64,000 nt of DNA, from positions 620,001 to 684,000 of the forward strand of contig NZ_SPVH01000002.1 in the NCBI RefSeq assembly GCF_004614235.1. The letters run 5' to 3'. The DNA is from Brevundimonas intermedia (lineage in GTDB: Bacteria > Pseudomonadota > Alphaproteobacteria > Caulobacterales > Caulobacteraceae). Shown here in pieces: positions 57,026 through 64,000 of this stretch. A model generated the notes under the pieces. The model was given only the letters and a program-made list of their open reading frames with translations, did no database searches and was not told where the DNA came from. Within the stretch, counting starts at the first letter, position 1. Every line of letters begins with the position of its first letter. The position numbers and the translations under genes were made by a program.

Positions 57026-57129
57026 GGCGACACGGCGGGCGGAAATCTGACGTCGGGAGGCCGATCCGCTCTTGCGCCGCGCGCCGTCCTTCCTAAAGGT
57101 GCCCGCCCGACCACTTTCGACCACGGTTC

Positions 57130-58011
57130 ATGACCACGATCACCACAGTCGCCATTCTGGGCGCCGGACAGATGGGCGCAGGCATCGCCCAGGCGGTGGC
57201 GCTCGGGGGCTATTCGGTCCGGCTCTATGACGTCGTCGCCGACCGGCTGCCGCTGGCGCAGGGCGAGATCGCGGCCAGCCTGTCGCGCCATGTGGCGCGC
57301 GGCCTGGTCGATCAGACCGCCGCCGACGCGGCGCTGGCCCGCATCGTCACGGCGCAGGTGATGGCCGACGCCGTCGCCGACGCCGACCTGGTCATCGAGG
57401 CCGCGCTGGAAGACGAGGCGGTCAAGAAGGCCATCTACGCCCAGGTCTTGCCGCACCTGGGGCCGAACACCCTTCTGGCGTCCAACACCTCCTCGATCTC
57501 GATCACCCGCCTGGCGTCTTCGACCGACCGGCCGGACCGGTTCGTCGGCCTGCACTTCATGAAGCCGGCGCCGATCATGAAACTGGTCGAGATCGTGCGC
57601 GGCATCGCCACCTCGGCCGAGACCCATTCCGCCGCCGTCGCCTTCGCCGAAAGCCTGGGCAAGACGACCACGGACGCCGAGGACTTCCCCGCCTTCATCG
57701 TCAACCGCATCCTGGTGCCGATGATGAACGAGGCGATCTTCGCCCTGTACGAAGGCGTCGGCAACGTCGCCTCGATCGACAAGGCGCTGCGCCTGGGGGC
57801 CAACCATCCGATGGGGCCGCTTGAACTGGCGGACTTCATGGGTCTGGACGTCGTCCTGGCGATCATGAACGTGCTGTACGACGGCCTGGCCGACAGCAAA
57901 TACCGCCCCTGCCCGCTGCTGGTGAAATATGTCGAGGCCGGCTGGCTGGGCAGAAAGAGCGGACGCGGCTTCTACGACTATTCCGGCGACACGCCGGCGC
58001 CGACGCGATGA
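57130..58011 (+). CDS. 3-hydroxybutyryl-CoA dehydrogenase
   Basis: A 293-residue 3-hydroxyacyl-CoA dehydrogenase, the free-standing type that interconverts 3-hydroxybutyryl-CoA and acetoacetyl-CoA. The NAD motif is ILGAGQMGAGIAQAVA; the acyl-CoA segment DLVIEAALEDEAVKKAIY and the catalytic His in GLHFMKPAPIMKLVEIVRG are clear. The last has a Lys where the family usually has Asn (HFMN or HFFN), a mild departure. The C-terminal domain ends GRKSGRGFYDYS, the usual signature. It overlaps the next gene by four bases. Confidence 0.94.
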   Translation: MTTITTVAILGAGQMGAGIAQAVALGGYSVRLYDVVADRLPLAQGEIAASLSRHVARGLVDQTAADAALARIVTAQVMADAVADADLVIEAALEDEAVKKAIYAQVLPHLGPNTLLASNTSSISITRLASSTDRPDRFVGLHFMKPAPIMKLVEIVRGIATSAETHSAAVAFAESLGKTTTDAEDFPAFIVNRILVPMMNEAIFALYEGVGNVASIDKALRLGANHPMGPLELADFMGLDVVLAIMNVLYDGLADSKYRPCPLLVKYVEAGWLGRKSGRGFYDYSGDTPAPTR

Positions 58012-58565
58012 GCCGGTTCGAAAGCTATTCCGATCTGCCGGGCCAGGCGACCATCGCCGCACGGCCCGCGCCTCTGTATCCGATCCTGGCCTGCCTGGCC
58101 GGCGCGGCATGGCCGCCGCTGTGGCTGACCCTGCCGTTCTGGCGGCCTCATGCCTTCATGCCGGGACGTGACATGGACTGGCGGCTGGTGGTGATGGTGA
58201 TCGGCCTGATCACCGTGCCGCTGGCGCTGTATCGCATCCTGAACGAGCGCAAGCGCGACGGACGTCCCGGCACGCGGCTGGGCGTCGTCTGGCGCTTCAT
58301 GATGTACGGCGGCCTGGCGGCGGCCCTGGTTCAGATCGTCGTCGCCCTGGGCATGAGCGTCATGGGCTGGATCGAGGCCGGCGACTTCATGCAGGCCCTG
58401 GGCGCCACCGAGACGACCCTGCTGATCTTCGGCGTCGGCGGCCTGCCCATCGCCATGATCGTGGGCGTCAGCTACGCCCTGTGGGCCGGACTATGCGCCG
58501 CCTTCATCGCCTTCGAGGCCCGGCCGGCGGTCAAGGACAGACTGGGCCTGATGCCCAAGCGCTGA
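58008..58565 (+). CDS. hypothetical four-TM membrane protein
   Basis: A 185-residue protein with about four hydrophobic segments (ILACLAGAAWPPLWLTLPFW, LVVMVIGLITVPLALYRIL, and two more near residues 95-115 and 140-168). The termini are polar and no known domain is seen. Its ATG overlaps the stop of the dehydrogenase gene (ATGA), so it is translated from that transcript. Function unknown. Confidence 0.82.
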   Translation: MSRFESYSDLPGQATIAARPAPLYPILACLAGAAWPPLWLTLPFWRPHAFMPGRDMDWRLVVMVIGLITVPLALYRILNERKRDGRPGTRLGVVWRFMMYGGLAAALVQIVVALGMSVMGWIEAGDFMQALGATETTLLIFGVGGLPIAMIVGVSYALWAGLCAAFIAFEARPAVKDRLGLMPKR

Positions 58566-58611
58566 GGCCGCCGCGCTCAAGGCCGACATCTGGGGATTGG
58601 GGGATCCGCAC

Positions 58612-59871
58612 ATGACTATGGACGATAACGAAGCCGACGCCGCGCCGATGCTGTCGCCGGTCGTCGCGACCTCGCGCATCGCCAGCCTGGACGTCATGCG
58701 CGGCCTGGCGGTGCTGGGCATCCTGGCGGTCAACGTCGTCTCCTTCGCCCTGCCCTTCATGGTCTATGAAGACGCGAGCCTGAGCCCGTTCGCGGTGACG
58801 GGCGCCAATGCGGTGGCGCGCTGGACGATGGACGTCTTCTTCCACCAGAAGTTCATCACCCTGTTCTCCATGCTGTTCGGCGCCTCGATCTTTCTGGTCG
58901 GGGGCGAGCGCGGCGATCCGGCGCGCGGGCGGTTGCTGCGGCGGCGCCTGTTCTGGCTGGCGATCATCGCCCTGATCCACGGCCTGGCCTTCTGGTACGG
59001 CGACGTGCTGCTGCTCTACGCCTGGTCCGGCCTGTTCGTGATGCTGATGCGGTCGATGAGGGCCGGGACGCTGATCGGGGTCGGCCTGGGCGTCACCCTG
59101 GCGCTGGGCGCGATGCAGGCCCTGGCCACCTGGCTGATGGTCGCCGGGCCGCCGGCCTTCACCGAGGCGATGAGCCAGGGCGGGCCGCAGTACACCGCCG
59201 CCATGGTCGCGGACGCCATCGCCGCCTATCGCAGCGGATGGGTCGGGGCGATGGGCCAGAACCTTCAGAGCTGGATGTTCCTGCAAGGGGCCAGCCTGAC
59301 CATGTTCGTCTTCTCGACCGTGGCCCTCATGATGCTGGGCATGGGACTGTTCAAGTCGGGGTTCTTCAGCGGCCGGGCGCCGACATGGGTCTATGGGGCG
59401 CTGATCGCCGTGGGCGGGGCGGTGCTGGCCCTGCTGGGCGTGCTGGAATGGACCGAGGCCATGGCGGCGCCGAACACAGACCCGACGCGCGGCCTGGCGG
59501 GGGCGGTCGCCTCATTCCCGATCTTCGTCACCCTGGCCTATGTCAGCCTTATCGTCCTGGCGACGACGCGGGGCCTGACTAAGCGAGGCCTGGCGTGGAT
59601 CACGGCGGCGCTGCGGCCCGTGGGCCAGATGGCCTTCACCAACTATCTGACCCAGACCCTGATCATGACGACGATCTTCTACATGCCCTGGGGGCCGCGG
59701 CTGTTCGGGCAGGTGGACTATGTGCAGATGTGGGGCCTGGTCCTGGGCGTCTGGGCGCTGCAACTGGTCTGGTCGCCGCTGTGGTTGTCCCGGTTCAGCA
59801 TGGGGCCGCTGGAGTGGGTTTGGCGCTGTCTGACCTATGGTCGTCGGGTGCCGATTCAGAAACCCGGCTGA
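58612..59871 (+). CDS. DUF418-type membrane protein (YeiB-like)
   Basis: A 419-residue polytopic protein of the DUF418/YeiB type. The N-terminal signature RIASLDVMRGLAVLGILAVN is followed by HQKFITLFSMLFGASIFLV, and the C-terminal domain has FTNYLTQTLIMTTIFY and LSRFSMGPLEWVWRCLTYG. About ten transmembrane helices are expected. The family may be acyltransferase-like, but activity is unproven. I use the ATG at 58612 over the TTG at 58597. It starts 46 bases after the preceding gene and may belong to the same transcript. Confidence 0.9.
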   Translation: MTMDDNEADAAPMLSPVVATSRIASLDVMRGLAVLGILAVNVVSFALPFMVYEDASLSPFAVTGANAVARWTMDVFFHQKFITLFSMLFGASIFLVGGERGDPARGRLLRRRLFWLAIIALIHGLAFWYGDVLLLYAWSGLFVMLMRSMRAGTLIGVGLGVTLALGAMQALATWLMVAGPPAFTEAMSQGGPQYTAAMVADAIAAYRSGWVGAMGQNLQSWMFLQGASLTMFVFSTVALMMLGMGLFKSGFFSGRAPTWVYGALIAVGGAVLALLGVLEWTEAMAAPNTDPTRGLAGAVASFPIFVTLAYVSLIVLATTRGLTKRGLAWITAALRPVGQMAFTNYLTQTLIMTTIFYMPWGPRLFGQVDYVQMWGLVLGVWALQLVWSPLWLSRFSMGPLEWVWRCLTYGRRVPIQKPG

Positions 59872-59912
59872 CGGCGCTTTTATCGCAGACGCGAAGGGAT
59901 TAACTGAGGGCC

Positions 59913-61796
59913 ATGGCCGCCCAGGATACTCCCGCCGAAACCTTCAAACGCGCGCTGGGTCATGCCGCTCGGGCGCTGGCCGAACAGCCCGAGCTTGAGG
60001 TGACGTTCGGATCCGACGGCCCCAAGCTGTCGAACGGCGTCTTGACCCTGCCCCATCCCCCGCGCGATCCGTCGGGGCCCGAGAGCGCATCGTTGCGCGG
60101 CCAGGCCGACCGGCTGGCGCTGCGGCTTGCCAATCACGACGTGGCGGTGAACGCGAAGATGCGGCCGGCGGACGTCAAGGCGGCCGAGGTGTTCGACGCG
60201 GTCGAGCAGGCGCGGGTCGAGGCGTTCGGCTCGGAACATTTGGCCGGGGTGCGCGACAACCTGGGCGCCGCCCTGATCACCCGGTTGGAAAAGACCGGCG
60301 CCCTGCGCATCAGCGACGCCGACCGCGTGCCGGTGTCCGAGGCCGTGGCGCTTCTGGTGCGCGAGCGGCTGACCGGACGGCCCGCCCCCGACGGCGCCAA
60401 GGCCATGCTCGATCTGGTCCGCGCCAATATCGAGGCCAAGGCGGGCGCCAAGCTGGACGCCCTGGCCGGCACGGCGGGCGACCAGGAAGGCTTTGCGCTG
60501 AAGATGCGTGAGGTGCTGCACGCCCTGGACCTCGACCCCGGTGACGGGCGCGGCGAGGACTCATCCGAGGATCCCGGCGACGAGGAACCCGATCCTCAAG
60601 ACCCTGCGGCCGACGACGATCAGGACGAGGAAGAGCAAGAAGACGGCGGCGAGGGCTCCCAGTCGATGGAGGGCGACGCCGACGATCAGTCCTCGGAAGA
60701 AGAACGCGAGAGCCGTCCCGAGGGCGCGCCCGCCGATCCCGACGGCGAAGGCTCAGACGACGGCCCCGAACTGCAGGAAGGCCAGCAGCCGAACCGCCAG
60801 CAGACGGCCAACAACGGCCGCGCGGTCGACTTCTACCGCGTCTTCACCACCGCCTTCGACGAGGTGGTGGACGCCGCCGACCTGTGCGACCCGGTGGAGC
60901 TGGACCGACTGCGCGCCCTGCTGGACGGTCAGCTGGCCATCCTGTCCAGCGTCGTGTCCCGCCTGGCCAACAAGCTGCAACGCCGCCTGCTGGCCCAGCA
61001 GAACCGATCCTGGGTCTTCGATCTGGAAGAGGGAATGCTGGACACCGCCCGTCTGACGCGGATCGTCACCGACCCCACCGCCCCCCTGTCGTTCAAGGCC
61101 GAGAGCGAGAGCCCGTTCCGCGATACGGTCGTGACCCTGCTGCTGGACAACTCCGGCTCGATGCGCGGGCGGCCGATCATGGTGGCGGCGGTCTGCGCCG
61201 ACATCCTGGCGCGCACCCTGGAACGCTGCGGCGTCAAGGTCGAGATCCTGGGCTTCACCACCCGCGCCTGGAAGGGCGGCCAGAGCCGCGAGGCCTGGAT
61301 CAGCGCCGGCAAGCCCGCCAATCCGGGACGCCTGAACGACCTGCGCCACATCATCTACAAGGCCGCCGATGCGCCCTGGCGCCGGGCCAAGAAGAACCTG
61401 GGCCTGATGATGCGCGAGGGCCTGCTGAAGGAAAACATCGACGGCGAGGCCCTGCAATGGGCGCACAATCGCCTGCTGGCCCGCACCGAACAGCGCCGCA
61501 TCCTGATGGTCATCTCCGACGGCTCGCCCGTGGACGACTCGACCCAGTCGGCCAACGCGGCGCTGTATCTGGACAAGCATCTGCGCCAGGTCATCGCCGA
61601 GATCGAGGATCGTTCGCCGGTCGAACTGCTGGCCATCGGCATCGGCCACGACGTGACCCGCTGGTATCGCAAGGCCCTGACCATTGTGGACGTCGAACAG
61701 CTGGCGGGCGCCATGACCGAGAAGCTGGCCGAACTGTTCGAAAATGAAGGCGCGGCAGGTCCCACGCGACGGACACGAAAGAAGCTGGCGGCATGA
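59913..61796 (+). CDS. cobT: cobaltochelatase subunit CobT
   Basis: A 627-residue large subunit of the aerobic cobaltochelatase. With CobN and CobS it inserts cobalt into hydrogenobyrinate diamide in vitamin B12 synthesis. The protein has an N-terminal domain, a strongly acidic low-complexity middle (about residues 205-290, long Asp/Glu runs), and a C-terminal von Willebrand A-type domain with MIDAS DNSGS (412-416) and [10 protein letters not shown]. CobS, usually the upstream neighbour in alphaproteobacteria, is not adjacent here. It overlaps the next gene by four bases. Confidence 0.95.
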   Translation: MAAQDTPAETFKRALGHAARALAEQPELEVTFGSDGPKLSNGVLTLPHPPRDPSGPESASLRGQADRLALRLANHDVAVNAKMRPADVKAAEVFDAVEQARVEAFGSEHLAGVRDNLGAALITRLEKTGALRISDADRVPVSEAVALLVRERLTGRPAPDGAKAMLDLVRANIEAKAGAKLDALAGTAGDQEGFALKMREVLHALDLDPGDGRGEDSSEDPGDEEPDPQDPAADDDQDEEEQEDGGEGSQSMEGDADDQSSEEERESRPEGAPADPDGEGSDDGPELQEGQQPNRQQTANNGRAVDFYRVFTTAFDEVVDAADLCDPVELDRLRALLDGQLAILSSVVSRLANKLQRRLLAQQNRSWVFDLEEGMLDTARLTRIVTDPTAPLSFKAESESPFRDTVVTLLLDNSGSMRGRPIMVAAVCADILARTLERCGVKVEILGFTTRAWKGGQSREAWISAGKPANPGRLNDLRHIIYKAADAPWRRAKKNLGLMMREGLLKENIDGEALQWAHNRLLARTEQRRILMVISDGSPVDDSTQSANAALYLDKHLRQVIAEIEDRSPVELLAIGIGHDVTRWYRKALTIVDVEQLAGAMTEKLAELFENEGAAGPTRRTRKKLAA

Positions 61797-62767
61797 GCCG
61801 TTTCGGTCGTCTCGCCTCCGTCTGGATCGCGCTGTCGCTGACGGCCTGCGCCGCCTCGCTCGGCGCGCCGCGGCCCTATCCGCTGTCGTCGGACGGCTGG
61901 ACGCCGGCTGTCGCGGAACTGAGAAGCGTCAGCCTCGGCCTGCCCGGCGGGGCGCAGTTGGCGGACGGCGTGAGTTTCGCCGGGGGGCTGCAACTCATCG
62001 CCGCCCCGACGTCGCCCCTGCACAGCCTGTCGGACCTTAAGCTGACCGGCGACGGCGGCTTCGTCACCGTGTCGGATGCGGGCGATCTGGTGCGCGGGGA
62101 CATTCGTCTGGACGCCGCCGGGCGACTGATCGGCTTGGATCATTTCCGCTCGCGCCGCCTGACGCTGGAAGACGGTCGGGCGATTTCCGACAAGCAGGAC
62201 GGCGATGCCGAAGGCTTGCTCGTCACGCCCTCCGGCGACCTGCTGGTCACTTTCGAACGGCGTCACCGGATCTGGAACTACGGCCCGCTGTCGGCCCTGA
62301 AGGCCCAGCCGACGCCGATGCGGGCGCCCGACTTCGCCTTCACCGAAAACGACGGGATGGAAGGCCTGGCCGTCGCGCCCAACGGCTGGCGCGTCTCGGG
62401 CGAGGCCGGCGGCGTCTGGGACTGCTCATCGGCCCGGTGCACGGTCGTGACCGCCCCGCCCGAGACGCCCATTCCCGACAGCGATTACCGCATCACCGGC
62501 CTGGATCGTGATCCATCCGGCGCCGGGTGGTTCGTGGTCCAGCGGCTGTATCGCGCGCCCATCGACATGCGCGCACGCGTTCGGCGAATGGCCCCGGACG
62601 GAACCCTGGGGCCGATCCTGATCGAGCTGAAACTGCCCGGCACCACCGACAATTTCGAAGGCATCGCCGCCGAGATCCGTCAAGGCAAGACGCGCCTCTA
62701 CATCCTGTCCGACGACAACTTCAATCCGGCCCAACGCACCCTGATGCTGGCCTTCGATCTGGACTGA
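61793..62767 (+). CDS. esterase-like activity of phytase family protein (lipoprotein)
   Basis: A 324-residue beta-propeller-like protein of the Esterase-like_phytase type. A lipobox LSLTAC provides membrane anchoring. Recognisable segments include [59 protein letters not shown], and [25 protein letters not shown]. Catalytic function is unproven. It overlaps cobT by four bases and so is translated with it, a neighbourhood kept in Caulobacter relatives. It is a second phytase-like propeller in this window, with no close similarity to the phytase at 34126. Confidence 0.88.
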   Translation: MSRFGRLASVWIALSLTACAASLGAPRPYPLSSDGWTPAVAELRSVSLGLPGGAQLADGVSFAGGLQLIAAPTSPLHSLSDLKLTGDGGFVTVSDAGDLVRGDIRLDAAGRLIGLDHFRSRRLTLEDGRAISDKQDGDAEGLLVTPSGDLLVTFERRHRIWNYGPLSALKAQPTPMRAPDFAFTENDGMEGLAVAPNGWRVSGEAGGVWDCSSARCTVVTAPPETPIPDSDYRITGLDRDPSGAGWFVVQRLYRAPIDMRARVRRMAPDGTLGPILIELKLPGTTDNFEGIAAEIRQGKTRLYILSDDNFNPAQRTLMLAFDLD

Positions 62768-62770
62768 CCG

Positions 62771-64000
62771 TCAGGCGGCGCCGGCCCACTGGGTCGATTG
62801 GGCCGTCGTGTCGTCGGCGCGCAGCGCGCGCACGAAGTCGTCGCGCCAGATGCCCACATCGGTGGCGCGCACCACTTCCATCAAGGCTTCCCATTTCCGA
62901 ATACGCTCGGCCAAAGGCATGGTCAGCGCCTTCTGGATGGCGTCTGAAAGCTCCTCGCGGCTGTAGGGATTGACCAGCAGGGCCTCGCCCATCTGCTCGG
63001 CCGCCCCGGCGAACCGCGACAGGATCAGCACGCCCGGATCTTCGGGGTTCTGGGCGCAGACATATTCCTTGGCCACCAGGTTCATGCCGTCGCGCAGCGG
63101 CGTGACCAAGCCCACCCGCGCCGCGCGATAGATGCCGGCCAGCTGATCCCGGCGATAGGTGCGGTTCAGGTAGCGGATCGGCTGCCAGTCCATGTCGCCG
63201 AACGCGCCGTTGATCCGCCCTGCCAGGGCGTCAAGCCGCGCACGAATATCCTGATAGCTATCCACGTCGTCGCGCGAGATCGGCGTGACCTGCAACAGGA
63301 AGACCTCGCCCCGCATCGAGGCGTTGTCCTGAAGGAACTGCTCATAGCCGAGCAGCCGCTCCTCCAGCCCTTTGGAATAGTCCAGCCGATCGACGCCCAC
63401 CATCATCGACCGGAAGGCCGACGACGCCGCCATCCGGTCATAGGTCCGCGCCCCCAGGGTCGAGTTCCGCGCCGCCAGGAAGCCGTCCACATCGATGCCG
63501 ATGGGGAAGACGCCGGTCTGGACCTTGCGTCCGAAACACTCCAGCCCGCCGGTCCCGTCCAGTTCGCCTTGGGCCTCCGAGACCACATAGTCGGTGAACA
63601 GGTCGCTCCACTCCTGGGTGTGGAACCCGATCAGGTCGAAGTCGAACATGGATTCCACCAGCCGCCGATGGTGCGGCAGGGTCACCAGCAGCTGACGCGC
63701 CGGCCAAGGCGTGTGCAGGAAGAAGCCGATCCGGTTTCTGATTCCCAGGCGGCGCAGGTCCCGCGCCATCGGGATCATGTGATAGTCGTGGATCCAGATC
63801 ATGTCGTCGGGCTGGATCAACGGGGCCAGCACCTCGGCGAAGCGGCGGTTCACCCGCTCATAACCCTCGCCATACGACCGCTCGTACTGCGCCAGATCGA
63901 TGCGGTGGTGGAACAGCGGCCACAACGTCTTGTTGGCGTAGCCGTTGTAGTATTCGTCGACGTCCTGCGCTTCCAGATCGACCAGGCCCACGGTGACGCC
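62771..64000 (-). CDS. otsA: alpha,alpha-trehalose-phosphate synthase, C-terminal 410 residues (runs off window)
   Basis: The C-terminal 410 residues of a GT20 trehalose-6-phosphate synthase; the N-terminal part lies beyond base 64000. It joins UDP-glucose and glucose 6-phosphate for osmoprotectant synthesis. Visible motifs are [54 protein letters not shown], and [22 protein letters not shown]. The last holds the nucleotide-sugar site. The stop faces the phytase-like gene three bases away (convergent). Confidence 0.95.
   Translation of the reverse strand, partial: GVTVGLVDLEAQDVDEYYNGYANKTLWPLFHHRIDLAQYERSYGEGYERVNRRFAEVLAPLIQPDDMIWIHDYHMIPMARDLRRLGIRNRIGFFLHTPWPARQLLVTLPHHRRLVESMFDFDLIGFHTQEWSDLFTDYVVSEAQGELDGTGGLECFGRKVQTGVFPIGIDVDGFLAARNSTLGARTYDRMAASSAFRSMMVGVDRLDYSKGLEERLLGYEQFLQDNASMRGEVFLLQVTPISRDDVDSYQDIRARLDALAGRINGAFGDMDWQPIRYLNRTYRRDQLAGIYRAARVGLVTPLRDGMNLVAKEYVCAQNPEDPGVLILSRFAGAAEQMGEALLVNPYSREELSDAIQKALTMPLAERIRKWEALMEVVRATDVGIWRDDFVRALRADDTTAQSTQWAGAA

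Overview
The window is a GC-rich alphaproteobacterial chromosome segment. The gene set and order point to Caulobacteraceae, most likely Brevundimonas: a pilA-cpaABCDEFGH (tad) locus in Caulobacter order, a ChvI-ChvG-HprK-EIIA-HPr operon, two TonB-dependent receptors, a short HprK, and many tight ATGA/GTGA gene overlaps. No phage, plasmid, CRISPR or rRNA features were found. One tRNA, one cobalamin riboswitch and one dispersed-repeat-like element are present. The genus assignment is inferred from gene content and was not tested by any search.

Layout. 1-5350: a truncated MFS exporter coupled to a cupin gene, dapE (lysine/peptidoglycan), a lower-GC orphan lipoprotein, a secreted M20 amidohydrolase, a thioredoxin-like ferredoxin and a SRPBCC protein. 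5347-16437: the tad/Flp pilus locus. Machinery genes cpaA-H and the pilin run on the minus strand. A divergent plus-strand group carries a stand-alone secretin N-domain protein and two TadE-like pseudopilins. 16440-20653: pabB with a tyrosine phosphatase, a winged-helix regulator with a four-TM protein, and three small envelope-stress-type membrane proteins. 20790-25324: a fumarylpyruvate/fumarylacetoacetate hydrolase and zeta-GST isomerase pair, an aldo/keto-reductase-like protein whose catalytic residues are not visible, and btuB under a cobalamin riboswitch.

25324-36920: mutS, a Cache-domain chemoreceptor, lpdA, then a phytate-type locus (TonB receptor divergent from a beta-propeller phytase) and a gluzincin metallopeptidase. 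37001-40504: chvI-chvG-hprK-EIIA(Man)-HPr, which links an envelope two-component system to the regulatory PTS. 40735-47612: a 572-residue orphan, a zinc-ribbon protein, a YhiN-type flavoprotein, ahcY with an upstream palindrome, and a globin-coupled chemoreceptor. 48051-53684: priA, a 155-bp inverted-repeat element, fructose-6-phosphate aldolase/transaldolase, DUF484-xerC and a 2-hydroxyacid dehydrogenase.

53686-64000: small secreted proteins, a SDR lacking the usual Tyr/Lys, a lipocalin, HiuH, tRNA-Ala(CGC), YggT, a 3-hydroxyacyl-CoA dehydrogenase, membrane proteins, cobT with a phytase-like esterase, and truncated otsA. Vitamin B12 recurs: BtuB imports it under riboswitch control and CobT inserts cobalt during its synthesis. 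Most of the window is ordinary core genome. The observations most worth following are the repeat that supplies the priA ribosome-binding site, the loss of one PriA zinc site, the palindrome before ahcY, the two oxidoreductase-fold proteins lacking catalytic residues, and the orphan 572-residue protein.
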